Positions 25,385-40,595 of a stretch of 64,000 nucleotides of DNA are shown one piece after another. The position numbers and the translations under genes were made by a program. Within the stretch, counting starts at the first letter, position 1; the number at the start of each line of letters is the position of its first letter. Origin of the DNA: Plasmopara viticola (Eukaryota; Oomycota; Peronosporomycetes; Peronosporales; Peronosporaceae). Location of the stretch: contig MBPM02000173.1 of assembly GCA_001695595.3 (NCBI GenBank), forward strand, positions 19,078 through 83,077, read 5' to 3'. The notes beneath the pieces were generated by a model. It searched no databases. It had not been told where the DNA came from and saw nothing but the letters and a program-made list of their open reading frames with translations.

Positions 25385-28300
25385 ATGAAAATATGGCATT
25401 CACTCGTCTATGTATGTCAACAAGAGCTGTATAAATATATGCGACGTCTCAGCTGCTTGAAAATATCAGACATCATAGGGTTTAGCTCGAACGCATCTGC
25501 GCATGTCCAAAAAGACAGAGCATGCTCTTCTGAGGTCGTGAAAGGTGTCAGCTCTTCGAGACGATCATTATTCATTCAGCAATGAATTTATCGCGTCTGT
25601 AAGCGTCTGGACAGACAGACCGTGCTGTGTTGAGGCCGTGGAATGTTCAGGCTTCTTATAGGATCATTATTTACTAATGTATGGTTTTAAGGCGTCTGTT
25701 CATGCCTCATAAAACAGATCATACTGTTTCAAGGCTGTGAGTCGCATCAACTCTTGATAAAGATCATTTTCACTTGGTTATGGCTCCGACGTATGCGCAT
25801 GCCTTAAAAGACACATTGTGTTGTTCAGAGGGCGTAAGACGTTCCAGCGTTTCAAAGAGATCATTACTCCCAAAGTTTTGAATCAACGCGTTCGTTCTTG
25901 TCAAGTAGGCTATGCTATTTGAAGACTGTGAGACGTCTCAATTTTTAACGGTCTATTATTTTGAAGATATGACCTTAAGGCCACAATGTATGTAACCGAG
26001 GATATTTTGTGCTGTTTTGAGTCTATATGACGTCTCAGCTGCTTTGAAGGATCGGTAATCATTAGCTTTTGTCTCGAATTGATTTGCGCATGTCAAAAAA
26101 TAAAACAAAGCATGCTTATTTGGGGTCTTGAAAGGTCCAAGCTCTTTGAGACGATCATTATGTTTTCTAGGTAATGGCTCTATCGCGTCTCTAAGCGTCT
26201 GGACAGACAAACCGTGCTGTGTTGAGGCGATGGGACTACTGGGCTCCTTGTAGGGTCATTATTTACTAAATTTTGGCTCTAACACGTCTGTACGTGCCTA
26301 AGAAAACAGATCATACTGAGGCCGTGAGTCGCTTCGGCTCTAAATAAAAGGTAATTTTCACTCAAATAAGACTATAACGTCTGCGCATGCCTTAAAGGCA
26401 TATTGTGCTGTTCACAGGCCGTGAGACATTCCAGCTTTTGAAAGGAATCATTAATTCCAAAGTAATGAAGTAAGCCAGTTTGTTTCTCTCAAGGAAGGTA
26501 GATCGTGCTAATCTTAGCCTACGAGACGTCACAGTATTCCAATCGGTTTACTAGAAAAAATGACATTCACTCATCAATCAACGAGGATATAAAGTGCTGT
26601 TTAAGGTCTATGTGACGTCTCAGCTGCTTGAAAAGATCGGACATTTTCGGGTTTAGCTCGAACGCACCTGCGCATGTCCAAAAAGACAGAGCATGCTCTT
26701 CTGAGGTCGTGAAAGGTCTCAGCTCTTCGAGACGATCATTATTCATTCAGCAATAAATTTGTCGCGTCTGTAAGCGTCTGGACAGACAGACCGTGATGTG
26801 TTGAGGCCGTGGAACGTATAGGCTTCTTAATAGGATCATTATATACTAACGTATGGCTCTAATTTGTCTTTACATGCCTATAAAACAGATCATACTGTTC
26901 AAGGCCGTGAGTCGCATCAACTCTTGATAAAGATCATTTTCACTTGATTATGGCTCCGACGTATGCGCATGCCTTAAAAGACATATTGTGCTGTTCAGAG
27001 GGCGTAAGACGTTCCAGCGTTTCAAAGAGATCATTACTCCCAAAGTTTTGAATCCAACGCGTTCGTTCTTCTCAAGGTAGGTTGTGCTATTTGAAGACTG
27101 TGAGTCGTCACAATTTTTAACGGTCTATTATTTTTGAAGATATGACCTTAAGGCCACAATGTATGTAACCGAGGATATTTTGTGCTGTTTTGAGTCTATA
27201 TGACGTCTCAGCTGCTTTGAAGGATCATAATCATTAGCTTTCGTCTCGAATTGATTTGCGCATGTCAAAAAATAAACAAAGCATGCTTATTTGGGGTCTT
27301 GAAAGGTCCAAGCTCTTTGAGACGATCATTATGTTTTCTAGGTAATGGCTCTATCGCGTCTCTAAGCGTCTGGACAGACAAACCGTGCTGTGTTGAGGCG
27401 ATGGGACTACTGGGCTCCTTGTAGGGTCATTATTTACTAAATTTTGGCTCTAACACGTCTGTACGTGCCTAAGAAAACAGATCATACTGAGGCCGTGAGT
27501 CGCTTCGGCTCCAAATAAATAGGTAATTTTCACTTAAATAAGACTATAACGTCTGCGCATGCCTTAAAGGCATATTGTGCTGTTCACAGGCCGTGAGACA
27601 TTCCAGCTTTTGAAAGGAATCATTAATTCCAAAGTAATGAAATAAGCCAGTTTGTTTCTCTCAAGGAAGGTAGATCGTGCTGTTCTTAGCCTACGAGACG
27701 TCACAGTATTCCAATCGGTTCACTTAAAAAATGGCATTCACTCATCAATCAACGAGGATATAAAGTGCTGTTTAAGGTCTATGTGACGTCTCAGCTGCTT
27801 GAAAAGATCGGACATTTTCGAGTTTAGCTCGAACGCACCTGCGCATGTCCAAAAAGACAGAGCATGCTCTTCTGAGGTCGTGAAAGGTCTCAGCTCTTCG
27901 AGACGATCATTATTCATTCAGTAATGAATTTATCGCGTCTGTAAGCGTCTGGACAGACAGACCGTGATGTGTTGAGGCCGTGGAACGTACAGGCTTCTTA
28001 ATAGGATCATTATATACTAACGTATGGCTCTAATTTGTCTTTACATGCCTAAAAAAACAGATCATACTGTTCCAAGGCCGTGGGTCGCATCAACTCTTGA
28101 TAAAGATCATTTTCACTTGATTATGGCTCCGACGTATACGCATGCCTTAAAAGACATATTGTGCTGTTCAGAGGGCGTAAGACGTTCCAGCGTTTCAATG
28201 AGATCATTACTCCCAAAGTTTGAATCAACGCGTTCGTTCTTCTCAAGGTAGGTTGTGCTATTTGAAGACTGTGAGACGTCACAATTTTTAACGGTCTGTT

Positions 28301-29477
28301 ATTTTTGAAGGTATGACCTTAAGGCCTCAATGTATATAATCGAGGATATATGTGCTGTTTTGAGTCTATGTGACGTCTCAGCTGCTTTGAAGAATCGATA
28401 ATCTTTTGTTCGGCACAAACGCATCTGCGCATGTCCAAGGAAGCAAATCGTGATATTTTGAGCTCGTGAAAAGTCTCAGCTCTTCGAGACGATCATTGTT
28501 CCCTTAGTAATGGCTCTATCGCGCCTCTTTAGAGTCTGGGTGGACAGACCATGCTGTCTTGAGGCGTTGAAGCGTCTCAGCTCCTCAAAAGAAGATTATT
28601 TTTAAAGTTATGGCTCTAACATGTCTGTACGTGCCTTACAAAACAGATCGTACCATTGTAAGGACGTGAGTCGCTTTAACTCTCGATTAAGATCATTTGA
28701 CTTAGTTATGGCCCCAACGTCTGCGCATGCTTAAAAAGACATATTGTGCTTTTCAGAGGCCGTGAGACATTCTACCTCTTAAAGAGATCCTTTTCCCCGA
28801 AGCTATTCCTCCAACAATTGTGTTTCTCAAGGAAAGGTGTGCTATTTTAAGGCCGTGAGACGCCTTAATTTCTTTAACGGTTTATTATTCATAAAGATAT
28901 GGCACTAACGTGTCTTTGTAAGTCAACAAGGATATATTGTGCTGTTTTGAGTCTTTTGGGCGTCTCAGCTGCTTTTAAGGATCGGTAATATTTTTTGTCC
29001 CGAACGCATCTGCGCATGTCCAAATAGAACAAAGCATGCTTATTTGAGGTCGTGAAAGGTCCCATCTCTTCGAGACGATCATTCTTTTCTTAGTAATGGC
29101 TCTATCGCGTCTCTAAGCGTCTGGACAGACAGATTGTGCTGTGTTGAGGCGTTGGGACTTCCGGGTTCCTCGAAGGGTCATTATTTTTATATTTTGGCTC
29201 GAACACATTTGTACGTGCCCAAGAAAACTGATCATATTGTTCCGAGGCCGTGAGTCGCTTCGGCTCTTGAAAGAGATAATTTTCATTTAAATATGGCTTC
29301 AATGTCTGCGCATGCCTTAAAGGCATATTGTGCTGTTCAAAGGCCGAGAGACGTTCCAGCTTTTAAAAGGAATCATTAATTCCCAAAGTTATGAATCTAA
29401 TATGCTTGTTCTTCTCAAGGAAGGTAATCATGCTTTTCTGAGCCCACGAGACGTCACAGTATTCCAATCGGTATATT
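25385..29477 (+). repeat. Family-2 higher-order unit 4 (blocks 1-2-3-2-3-4-5)
   Basis: A 4,093-bp unit of 42 monomers. A monomers lie at ~25,397 (1), 25,973 (2), 26,564 (3), 27,146 (2 again), 27,735 (3 again), 28,317 (4) and 28,902 (5). The second 2-3 pair is a tandem duplicate of the first (1,173 and 1,171 bp). It is exactly the segment missing from unit 3, which suggests the two forms are reciprocal products of one kind of exchange. Confidence 0.95.
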
Positions 29478-32400
29478 ATGAAAATATGGCATTCACTCGT
29501 CTATGTATGTCAACAAGAGCTGTATAAATATATGCGACGTCTCAGCTGCTTGAAAATATCAGACATCATAGGGTTTAGCTCGAACGCATCTGCGCATGTC
29601 CAAAAAGACAGAGCATGCTCTTCTGAGGTCGTGAAAGGTGTCAGCTCTTCGAGACGATCATTATTCATTCAGCAATGAATTTATCGCGTCTGTAAGCGTC
29701 TGGACAGACAGACCGTGCTGTGTTGAGGCCGTGGAATGTTCAGGCTTCTTTATAGGATCATTATTTACTAATGTATGGTTTTAAGGCGTCTGTTCATGCC
29801 TCATAAAACAGATCATACTGTTTCAAGGCTGTGAGTCGCATCAACTCTTGATAAAGATCATTTTCACTTGGTTATGGCTCCGACGTATGCGCATGCCTTA
29901 AAAGACACATTGTGTGTTCAGAGGGCGTAAGACGTTCCAGCGTTTCAAAGAGATCATTACTCCCAAAGTTTTGAATTCAACGCGTTCGTTCTTGTCAAGG
30001 TAGGCTTGCTATTTGAAGACTGTGAGACGTCTCAATTTTTAACGGTCTATTAATTTTGAAGATATGACCTTAAGGCCACAATGTATGTAACCGAGGATAT
30101 TTTGTGCTGTTTTGAGTCTATATGACGTCTCAGCTGCTTTGAAGGATCGGTAATCATTAGCTTTTGTCTCGAATTGATTTGCGCATGTCAAAAAATAAAA
30201 CAAAGCATGCTTATTTGGGGTCTTGAAAGGTCCAAGCTCTTTGAGACGATCATTATGTTTTCTAGGTAATGGCTCTATCGCGTCTCTAAGCGTCTGGACA
30301 GACAAACCGTGCTGTGTTGAGGCGATGGGACTACTGGGCTCCTTGTAGGGTCATTATTTACTAAATTTTGGCTCTAACACGTCTGTACGTGCCTAAGAAA
30401 ACAGATCATACTGAGGCCGTGAGTCGCTTCGGCTCTAAATAAAAAGGTAATTTTCACTCAAATAAGACTATAACGTCTGCGCATGCCTTAAAGGCATATT
30501 GTGCTGTTCACAGGCCGTGAGACATTCCAGCTTTTGAAAGGAATTATTAATTCCAAAGTAATGAAGTAAGCCAGTTTGTTTCTCTCAAGGAAGGTAGATC
30601 GTGCTAATCTTAGCCTACGAGACGTCACAGTATTCCAATCGGTTTACTAGAAAAAATGACATTCACTCATCAATCAACGAGGATATAAAGTGCTGTTTAA
30701 GGTCTATGTGACGTCTCAGCTGCTTGAAAAGATCGGACATTTTCGGGTTTAGCTCGAACGCACCTGCGCATGTCCAAAAAGACAGAGCATGCTCTTCTGA
30801 GGTCGTGAAAGGTCTCAGCTCTTCGAGACGATCATTATTCATTCAGCAATAAATTTATCGCGTCTGTAAGCGTCTGGACAGACAGACCGTGATGTGTTGA
30901 GGCCGTGGAACGTATAGGCTTCTTAATAGGATCATTATATACTAACGTATGGCTCTAATTTGTCTTTACATGCCTATAAAAACAGATCATACTGTTCCAA
31001 GGCCGTGAGTCGCATCAACTCTTGATAAGAATATTTTACTTGATTATGGCTCCGACGTATACGCATGCCTTAAAAGACATATTGTGCTGTTCAGAGGGCG
31101 TAAGACGTTCCAGCGTTTCAAAGAGATCATTACTCCCAAAGTTTGAATCCAACGCGTTCGTTCTTCTCAAGGTAGGTTGTGCTATTTGAAGACTGTGAGA
31201 CGTCACAATTTTTAACGGTCTATTATTTTTGAAGATATGACCTTAAGGCCACAATGTATGTAACCGAGGATATTTGTGCTGTTTTGAGTCTATAAGACGT
31301 CTCAGCTGCTTTGAAGGATCATTAATCATTAGCTTTCGTCTCGAATTGATTTGCGCATGTCAAAAAAATAAACAAAGCATGCTTATTTGGGGTCTTGAAA
31401 GGTCCAAGCTCTTTGAGACGATCATTATGTTTTCTAGGTAATGGCTCTATCGCGTCTCTAAGCGTCTGGACAGACAAACCGTGCTGTGTTGAGGCGATGG
31501 GACTACTGGGCTCCTTGTAGGGTCATTATTTACTAAATTTTGGCTCTAACACGTCTGTACGTGCCTAAGAAAACAGATCATACTGAGGCCGTGAGTCGCT
31601 TCGGCTCCAAATAATAGGTAATTTTCACTTAAATAAGACTATAACGTCTGCGCATGCCTTAAAGGCATATTGTGCTGTTCACAGGCCGTGAGACATTCCA
31701 GCTTTTGAAAGGAATCATTAATTCCAAAGTAATGAAATAAGCCAGTTTGTTTCTCTCAAGGAAGGTAGATCGTGCTGTTCTTAGCCTACGAGACGTCACA
31801 GTATTCCAATCGGTTCACTTATAAAAATGGCATTCACTCATCAATCAACGAGGATATAAAGTGCTGTTTAAGGTCTATGTGACGTCTCAGCTGCTTGAAA
31901 AGATCGGACATTTTCGAGTTTAGCTCGAACGCACCTGCGCATGTCCAAAAAGACAGAGCATGCTCTTCTGAGGTCGTGAAAGGTCTCAGCTCTTCGAGAC
32001 GATCATTATTCATTCAGTAATGAATTTATCGCGTCTGTAAGCGTCTGGACAGACAGACCGTGATGTGTTGAGGCCGTGGAACGTACAGGCTTCTTAATAG
32101 GATCATTATATACTAACGTATGGCTCTAATTTGTCTTTACATGCCTAAAAAACAGATCATACTGTTCCAAGGCCGTGGTCGCATCAACTCTTGATAAAGA
32201 TCATTTTCACTTGATTATGGCTCCGACGTATACGCATGCCTTAAAAGACATATTGTGCTGTTCAGAGGGCGTAAGACGTTCCAGCGTTTCAATGAGATCA
32301 TTACTCCCAAAGTTTGAATCCAACGCGTTCGTTCTTCTCAAGGTAGGTTGTGCTATTTGAAGACTGTGAGACGTCACAATTTTTAACGGTCTGTTATTTT

Positions 32401-33573
32401 TGAAGGTATGACCTTAAGGCCTCAATGTATATAATCGAGGATATAATGTGCTGTTTTGAGTCTATGTGACGTCTCAGCTGCTTTGAAGAATCGATAATCT
32501 TTTGTTCGGCACAAACGCATCTGCGCATGTCCAAGGAAGCAAATCGTGATATTTTGAGCTCGTGAAAGTCTCAGCTCTTCGAGACGATCATTGTTCCCTT
32601 AGTAATGGCTCTATCGCGCCTCTTTAGAGTCTGGGTGGACAGACCATGCTGTCTTGAGGCGTTGAAGCGTCTCAGCTCCTCAAAAGAAGATTATTTTTAA
32701 AGTTATGGCTCTAACATGTCTGTACGTGCCTTACAAAACAGATCGTACCATTGTAAGGACGTGAGTCGCTTTAACTCTCGATTAAGATCATTTGACTTAG
32801 TTATGGCCCCAACGTCTGCGCATGCTTAAAAAGACATATTGTGCTTTTCAGAGGCCGTGAGACATTCTACCTCTTAAAGAGATCCTTTTCCCCGAAGCTA
32901 TTCCTCCAACAATTGTGTTTCTCAAGGAAAGGTGTGCTATTTTAAGGCCGTGAGACGCCTTAATTTCTTTAACGGTTTATTATTCATAAAGATATGGCAC
33001 TAACGTGTCTTTGTAAGTCAACAAGGATATATTGTGCTGTTTTGAGTCTTTTGGGCGTCTCAGCTGCTTTTAAGGATCGGTAATATTTTTTGTCCCGAAC
33101 GCATCTGCGCATGTCCAAATAGAACAAAGCATGCTTATTTGAGGTCGTGAAAGGTCCCATCTCTTCGAGACGATCATTCTTTTCTTAGTAATGGCTCTAT
33201 CGCGTCTCTAAGCGTCTGGACAGACAGATTGTGCTGTGTTGAGGCGTTGGGACTTCCGGGTTCCTCGAAGGGTCATTATTTTTTATATTTTGGCTCGAAC
33301 ACATTTGTACGTGCCCAAGAAAACTGATCATATTGTTCCGAGGCCGTCAGTCGCTTCGGCTCTTGAAAGAGATAATTTTCATTTAAATATGGCTTCAATG
33401 TCTGCGCATGCCTTAAAGGCATATTGTGCTGTTCAAAGGCCGAGAGACGTTCCAGCTTTTAAAAGGAATCATTATTCCCAAAGTTATGAATCTAATATGC
33501 TTCTTCTTCTCAAGGAAGGTAAATCATGCTTTTCTGAGCCCACGAGACGTCACAGTATTCCAATCGGTATATT
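29478..33573 (+). repeat. Family-2 higher-order unit 5 (blocks 1-2-3-2-3-4-5)
   Basis: A 4,096-bp unit with the same seven-block order as unit 4 and few differences. Within the second 2-3 pair it shares with its neighbours the same private changes, such as TCTATAAGACG for TCTATATGACG near 31,290 and 35,390. The seven-block form was therefore amplified as a whole. Confidence 0.95.
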
Positions 33574-36500
33574 ATGAAAATATGGCATTCACTCGTCTAT
33601 GTATGTCAACAAGAGCTGTATAAATATATGCGACGTCTCAGCTGCTTGAAAATATCAGACATCATAGGGTTTAGCTCGAACGCATCTGCGCATGTCCAAA
33701 AAGACAGAGCATGCTCTTCTGAGGTCGTGAAAGGTGTCAGCTCTTCGAGACGATCATTATTCATTCAGCAATGAATTTATCGCGTCTGTAAGCGTCTGGA
33801 CAGACAGACCGTGCTGTGTTGAGGCCGTGGAATGTTCAGGCTTCTTTATAGGATCATTATTTACTAATGTATGGTTTTAAGGCGTCTGTTCATGCCTCAT
33901 AAAACAGATCATACTGTTTCAAGGCTGTGAGTCGCATCAACTCTTGATAAAGATCATTTTCACTTGGTTATGGCTCCGACGTATGCGCATGCCTTAAAAG
34001 ACACATTGTGTTGTTCAGAGGGCGTAAGACGTTCCAGCGTTTCAAAGAGATCATTACTCCCAAAGTTTTGAATTCAACGCGTTCGTTCTTGTCAAAGTAG
34101 GCTATGCTATTTGAAGACTGTGAGACGTCTCAATTTTTAACGGTCTATTAATTTTGAAGATATGACCTTAAGGCCACAATGTATGTAACCGAGGATATTT
34201 TGTGCTGTTTTGAGTCTATATGACGTCTCAGCTGCTTTGAAGGATCGGTAATCATTAGCTTTTGTCTCGAATTGATTTGCGCATGTCAAAAAATAAAACA
34301 AAGCATGCTTATTTGGGGTCTTGAAAGGTCCAAGCTCTTTGAGACGATCATTATGTTTTCTAGGTAATGGCTCTATCGCGTCTCTAAGCGTCTGGACAGA
34401 CAAACCGTGCTGTGTTGAGGCGATGGGACTACTGGGCTCCTTGTAGGGTCATTATTTACTAAATTTTGGCTCTAACACGTCTGTACGTGCCTAAGAAAAC
34501 AGATCATACTGAGGCCGTGAGTCGCTTCGGCTCTAAATAAAAAGGTAATTTTCACTCAAATAAGACTATAACGTCTGCGCATGCCTTAAAGGCATATTGT
34601 GCTGTTCACAGGCCGTGAGACATTCCAGCTTTTGAAAGGAATTATTAATTCCAAAGTAATGAAGTAAGCCAGTTTGTTTCTCTCAAGGAAGGTAGATCGT
34701 GCTAATCTTAGCCTACGAGACGTCACAGTATTCCAATCGGTTTACTAGAAAAAATGACATTCACTCATCAATCAACGAGGATATAAAGTGCTGTTTAAGG
34801 TCTATGTGACGTCTCAGCTGCTTGAAAAGATCGGACATTTTCGGGTTTAGCTCGAACGCACCTGCGCATGTCCAAAAAGACAGAGCATGCTCTTCTGAGG
34901 TCGTGAAAGGTCTCAGCTCTTCGAGACGATCATTATTCATTCAGCAATAAATTTGTCGCGTCTGTAAGCGTCTGGACAGACAGACCGTGATGTGTTGAGG
35001 CCGTGGAACGTATAGGCTTCTTAATAGGATCATTATATACTAACGTATGGCTCTAATTTGTCTTTACATGCCTATAAAAACAGATCATACTGTTCCAAGG
35101 CCGTGAGTCGCATCAACTCTTGATACAGAATATTTTTACTTGATTATGGCTCCGACGTATACGCATGCCTTAAAAGACATATTGTGCTGTTCAGAGGGCG
35201 TAAGACGTTCCAGCGTTTCAAAGAGATCATTACTCCCAAAGTTTTGAATCCAACGCGTTCGTTCTTCTCAAGGTAGGTTGTGCTATTTGAAGACTGTGAG
35301 TCGTCACAATTTTTAACGGTCTATTATTTTTGAAGATATGACCTTAAGGCCACAATGTATGTAACCGAGGATAATTTGTGCTGTTTTGAGTCTATAAGAC
35401 GTCTCAGCTGCTTTGAAGGATCATTAATCATTAGCTTTTGTCTCGAATTGATTTGCGCATGTCAAAAAATAAACAAAGCATGCTTATTTGGGGTCTTGAA
35501 AGGTCCAAGCTCTTTGAGACGATCATTATGTTTTCTAGGTAATGGCTCTATCGCGTCTCTAAGCGTCTGGACAGACAAACCGTGCTGTGTTGAGGCGATG
35601 GGACTACTGGGCTCCTTGTAGGGTCATTATTTACTAAATTTTGGCTCTAACACGTCTGTACGTGCCTAAGAAAACAGATCATACTGAGGCCGTGAGTCGC
35701 TTCGGCTCAAATAAATAGGTAATTTTCACTTAAATAAGACTATAACGTCTGCGCATGCCTTAAAGGCATATTGTGCTGTTCACAGGCCGTGAGACATTCC
35801 AGCTTTTGAAAGGAATCATTAATTCCAAAGTAATGAAAAGCCAGTTTGTTTCTCTCAAGGAAGGTAGATCGTGCTGTTCTTAGCCTACGAGACGTCACAG
35901 TATTCCAATCGGTTCACTTAAAAAATGGCATTCACTCATCAATCAACGAGGATATAAAGTGCTGTTTAAGGTCTATGTGACGTCTCAGCTGCTTGAAAAG
36001 ATCGGACATTTTCGAGTTTAGCTCGAACGCACCTGCGCATGTCCAAAAAGACAGAGCATGCTCTTCTGAGGTCGTGAAAGGTCTCAGCTCTTCGAGACGA
36101 TCATTATTCATTCAGCAATGAATTTATCGCGTCTGTAAGCGTCTGGACAGACAGACCGTGATGTGTTGAGGCCGTGGAACGTACAGGCTTCTTAATAGGA
36201 TCATTATATACTAACGTATGGCTCTAATTTGTCTTTACATGCCTAAAAAAACAGATCATACTGTTCCAAGGCCGTGGGTCGCATCAACTCTTGATAAAGA
36301 TCATTTTCACTTGATTATGGCTCCGACGTATACGCATGCCTTAAAGACATATTGTGCTGTTCAGAGGGCGTAAGACGTTCCAGCGTTTCAATGAGATCAT
36401 TACTCCCAAAGTTTGAATCCAACGCGTTCGTTCTTCTCAAGGTAGGTTGTGCTATTTGAAGACTGTGAGACGTCACAATTTTTAACGGTCTGTTATTTTT

Positions 36501-37672
36501 GAAGGTATGACCTTAAGGCCTCAATGTATATAATCGAGGATATATGTGCTGTTTTGAGTCTATGTGACGTCTCAGCTGCTTTGAAGAATCGATAATCTTT
36601 TGTTCGGCACAAACGCATCTGCGCATGTCCAAGGAAGCAAATCGTGATATTTTGAGCTCGTGAAAAGTCTCAGCTCTTCGAGACGATCATTGTTCCCTTA
36701 GTAATGGCTCTATCGCGCCTCTTTAGAGTCTGGGTGGACAGACCATGCTGTCTTGAGGCGTTGAAGCGTCTCAGCTCCTCAAAAGAAGATTATTTTTAAA
36801 GTTATGGCTCTAACATGTCTGTACGTGCCTTACAAAACAGATCGTACCATTGTAAGGACGTGAGTCGCTTTAACTCTCGATTAAGATCATTTGACTTAGT
36901 TATGGCCCCAACGTCTGCGCATGCTTAAAAAGACATATTGTGCTTTTCAGAGGCCGTGAGACATTCTACCTCTTAAAGAGATCCTTTTCCCCGAAGCTAT
37001 TCCTCCAACAATTGTGTTTCTCAAGGAAAGGTGTGCTATTTTAAGGCCGTGAGACGCCTTAATTTCTTTAACGGTTTATTATTCATAAAGATATGGCACT
37101 AACGTGTCTTTGTAAGTCAACAAGGATATATTGTGCTGTTTTGAGTCTTTTGGGCGTCTCAGCTGCTTTTAAGGATCGGTAATATTTTTTGTCCCGAACG
37201 CATCTGCGCATGTCCAAATAGAACAAAGCATGCTTATTTGAGGTCGTGAAAGGTCCCATCTCTTCGAGACGATCATTCTTTTCTTAGTAATGGCTCTATC
37301 GCGTCTCTAAGCGTCTGGACAGACAGATTGTGCTGTGTTGAGGCGTTGGGACTTCCGGGTTCCTCGAAGGGTCATTATTTTTTATATTTTGGCTCGAACA
37401 CATTTGTACGTGCCCAAGAAAACTGATCATATTGTTCCGAGGCCGTGAGTCGCTTCGGCTCTTGAAAGAGATAATTTTCATTTAAATATGGCTTCAATGT
37501 CTGCGCATGCCTTAAAGGCATATTGTGCTGTTCAAAGGCCGAGAGACGTTCCAGCTTTTAAAAGGAATCATTAATCCCAAAGTTATGAATCTAATATGCT
37601 TGTTCTTCTCAAGGAAGGTAAATCATGCTTTTCTGAGCCCACGAGACGTCACAGTATTCCAATCGGTATATT
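33574..37672 (+). repeat. Family-2 higher-order unit 6 (blocks 1-2-3-2-3-4-5)
   Basis: A 4,099-bp third copy of the seven-block form. The 88-codon minus-strand frame at 34,137-34,403 and the 66-codon plus-strand frame at 33,574-33,774 are reiterated in most units at the same offset. They are repeat by-products. Confidence 0.95.
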
Positions 37673-40595
37673 ATGAAAATATGGCATTCACTCGTCTATG
37701 TATGTCAACAAGAGCTGTATAAATATATGCGACGTCTCAGCTGCTTGAAAATATCAGACATCATAGGGTTTAGCTCGAACGCATCTGCGCATGTCCAAAA
37801 AGACAGAGCATGCTCTTCTGAGGTCGTGAAAGGTGTCAGCTCTTCGAGACGATCATTATTCATTCAGCAATGAATTTATCGCGTCTGTAAGCGTCTGGAC
37901 AGACAGACCGTGCTGTGTTGAGGCCGTGGAATGTTCAGGCTTCTTATAGGATCATTATTTACTAATGTATGGTTTTAAGGCGTCTGTTCATGCCTCATAA
38001 AACAGATCATACTGTTTCAAGGCCGTGAGTCGCATCAACTCTTGATAAAGATCATTTTCACTTGGTTATGGCTCCGACGTATGCGCATGCCTTAAAAGAC
38101 ACATTGTGTTGTTCAGAGGGCGTAAGACGTTCCAGCGTTTCAAAGAGATCATTACTCCCAAAGTTTTGAATCCAACGCGTTCGTTCTTCTCAAGGTAGGT
38201 TGCTATTTGAAGACTGTGAGACGTCTCAATTTTTAACGGTCTATTATTTTTGAAGATATGACCTTAAGGCCACAATGTATGTAACCGAGGATATTTTGTG
38301 CTGTTTTGAGTCTATATGACGTCTCAGCTGCTTTGAAGGATCGGTAATCATTAGCTTTTGTCTCGAATTGATTTGCGCATGTCAAAAAATAAAACAAAGC
38401 ATGCTTATTTGGGGTCTTGAAAGGTCCAAGCTCTTTGAGACGATCATTATGTTTTCTAGGTAATGGCTCTATCGCGTCTCTAAGCGTCTGGACAGACAAA
38501 CCGTGCTGTGTTGAGGCGATGGGACTACTGGGCTCCTTGTAGGGTCATTATTTACTAAATTTTGGCTCTAACACGTCTGTACGTGCCTAAGAAAACAGAT
38601 CATACTGAGGCCGTGAGTCGCTTCGGCTCTAAATAAAAAGGTAATTTTCACTCAAATAAGACTATAACGTCTGCGCATGCCTTAAAGGCATATTGTGCTG
38701 TTCACAGGCCGTGAGACATTCCAGCTTTTGAAAGGAATCATTAATTCCAAAGTAATGAAGTAAGCCAGTTTGTTTCTCTCAAGGAAGGTAGATCGTGCTG
38801 TTCTTAGCCTACGAGACGTCACAGTATTCCAATCGGTTTACTAGAAAAAATGACATTCACTCATCAATCAACGAGGATATAAAGTGCTGTTTAAGGTCTA
38901 TGTGACGTCTCAGCTGCTTGAAAAGATCGGACATTTTCGGTTTAGCTCGAACGCACCTGCGCATGTCCAAAAAGACAGAGCATGCTCTTCTGAGGTCGTG
39001 AAAGGTCTCAGCTCTTCGAGACGATCATTATTCATTCAGTAATGAATTTATCGCGTCTGTAAGCGTCTGGACAGACAGACCGTGATGTGTTGAGGCCGTG
39101 GAACGTACAGGCTTCTTAATAGGATCATTATATACTAACGTATGGCTCTAATTTGTCTTTACATGCCTAAAAAAACAGATCATACTGTTCCAAGGCCGTG
39201 GTCGCATCAACTCTTGATAAAGATCATTTTCACTTGATTATGGCTCCGACGTATACGCATGCCTTAAAGACATATTGTGCTGTTCAGAGGGCGTAAGACG
39301 TTCCAGCGTTTCAATGAGATCATTACTCCCAAAGTTTGAATCCAACGCGTTCGTGCTTCTCAAGGTAGGTTGTGCTATTTGAAGACTGTGAGACGTCACA
39401 ATTTTTAACGGTCTGTTATTTTTGAAGGTATGACCTTAAGGCCTCAATGTATATAATCGAGGATATATGTGCTGTTTTGAGTCTATGTGACGTCTCAGCT
39501 GCTTTGAAGAATCGATAATCTTTTGTTCGGCACAAACGCATCTGCGCATGTCCAAGGAAGCAAATCGTGATATTTTGAGCTCGTGAAAAGTCTCAGCTCT
39601 TCGAGACGATCATTGTTCCCTTAGTAATGGCTCTATCGCGCCTCTTTAGAGTCTGGGTGGACAGACCATGCTGTCTTGAGGCGTTGAAGCGTCTCAGCTC
39701 CTCAAAAGAAGATTATTTTTAAAGTTATGGCTCTAACATGTCTGTACGTGCCTTACAAAACAGATCGTACCATTGTAAGGACGTGAGTCGCTTTAACTCT
39801 CGATTAAGATCATTTGACTTAGTTATGGCCCCAACGTCTGCGCATGCTTAAAAAGACATATTGTGCTTTTCAGAGGCCGTGAGACATTCTACCTCTTAAA
39901 GAGATCCTTTTCCCCGAAGCTATTCCTCCAACAATTGTGTTTCTCAAGGAAAGGTGTGCTATTTTAAGGCCGTGAGACGCCTTAATTTCTTTAACGGTTT
40001 ATTATTCATAAAGATATGGCACTAACGTGTCTTTGTAAGTCAACAAGGATATATTGTGCTGTTTTGAGTCTTTTGGGCGTCTCAGCTGCTTTTAAGGATC
40101 GGTAATATTTTTTGTCCCGAACGCATCTGCGCATGTCCAAATAGAACAAAGCATGCTTATTTGAGGTCGTGAAAGGTCCCATCTCTTCGAGACGATCATT
40201 CTTTTCTTAGTAATGGCTCTATCGCGTCTCTAAGCGTCTGGACAGACAGATTGTGCTGTGTTGAGGCGTTGGGACTTCCGGGTTCCTCGAAGGGTCATTA
40301 TTTTTTATATTTTGGCTCGAACACATTTGTACGTGCCCAAGAAAACTGATCATATTGTTCCGAGGCCGTGAGTCGCTTCGGCTCTTGAAAGAGATAATTT
40401 TCATTTAAATATGGCTTCAATGTCTGCGCATGCCTTAAAGGCATATTGTGCTGTTCAAAGGCCGAGAGACGTTCCAGCTTTTAAAAGGAATCATTAATCC
40501 CAAAGTTATGAATCTAATATGCTTGTTCTTCTCAAGGAAGGTAGATCATGCTTTTCTGAGCCCACGAGACGTCACAGTATTCCAATCGGTATATT
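37673..40595 (+). repeat. Family-2 higher-order unit 7 (blocks 1-2-3-4-5)
   Basis: A return to the five-block form, 2,923 bp. Block A monomers are near 37,685, 38,270, 38,863, 39,441 and 40,020. The third block keeps sequence marks of the second 2-3 pair of the seven-block units (CAGTAATGAATTTATCG at ~39,040), so this unit looks derived from a seven-block unit by loss of one 2-3 pair. Confidence 0.93.
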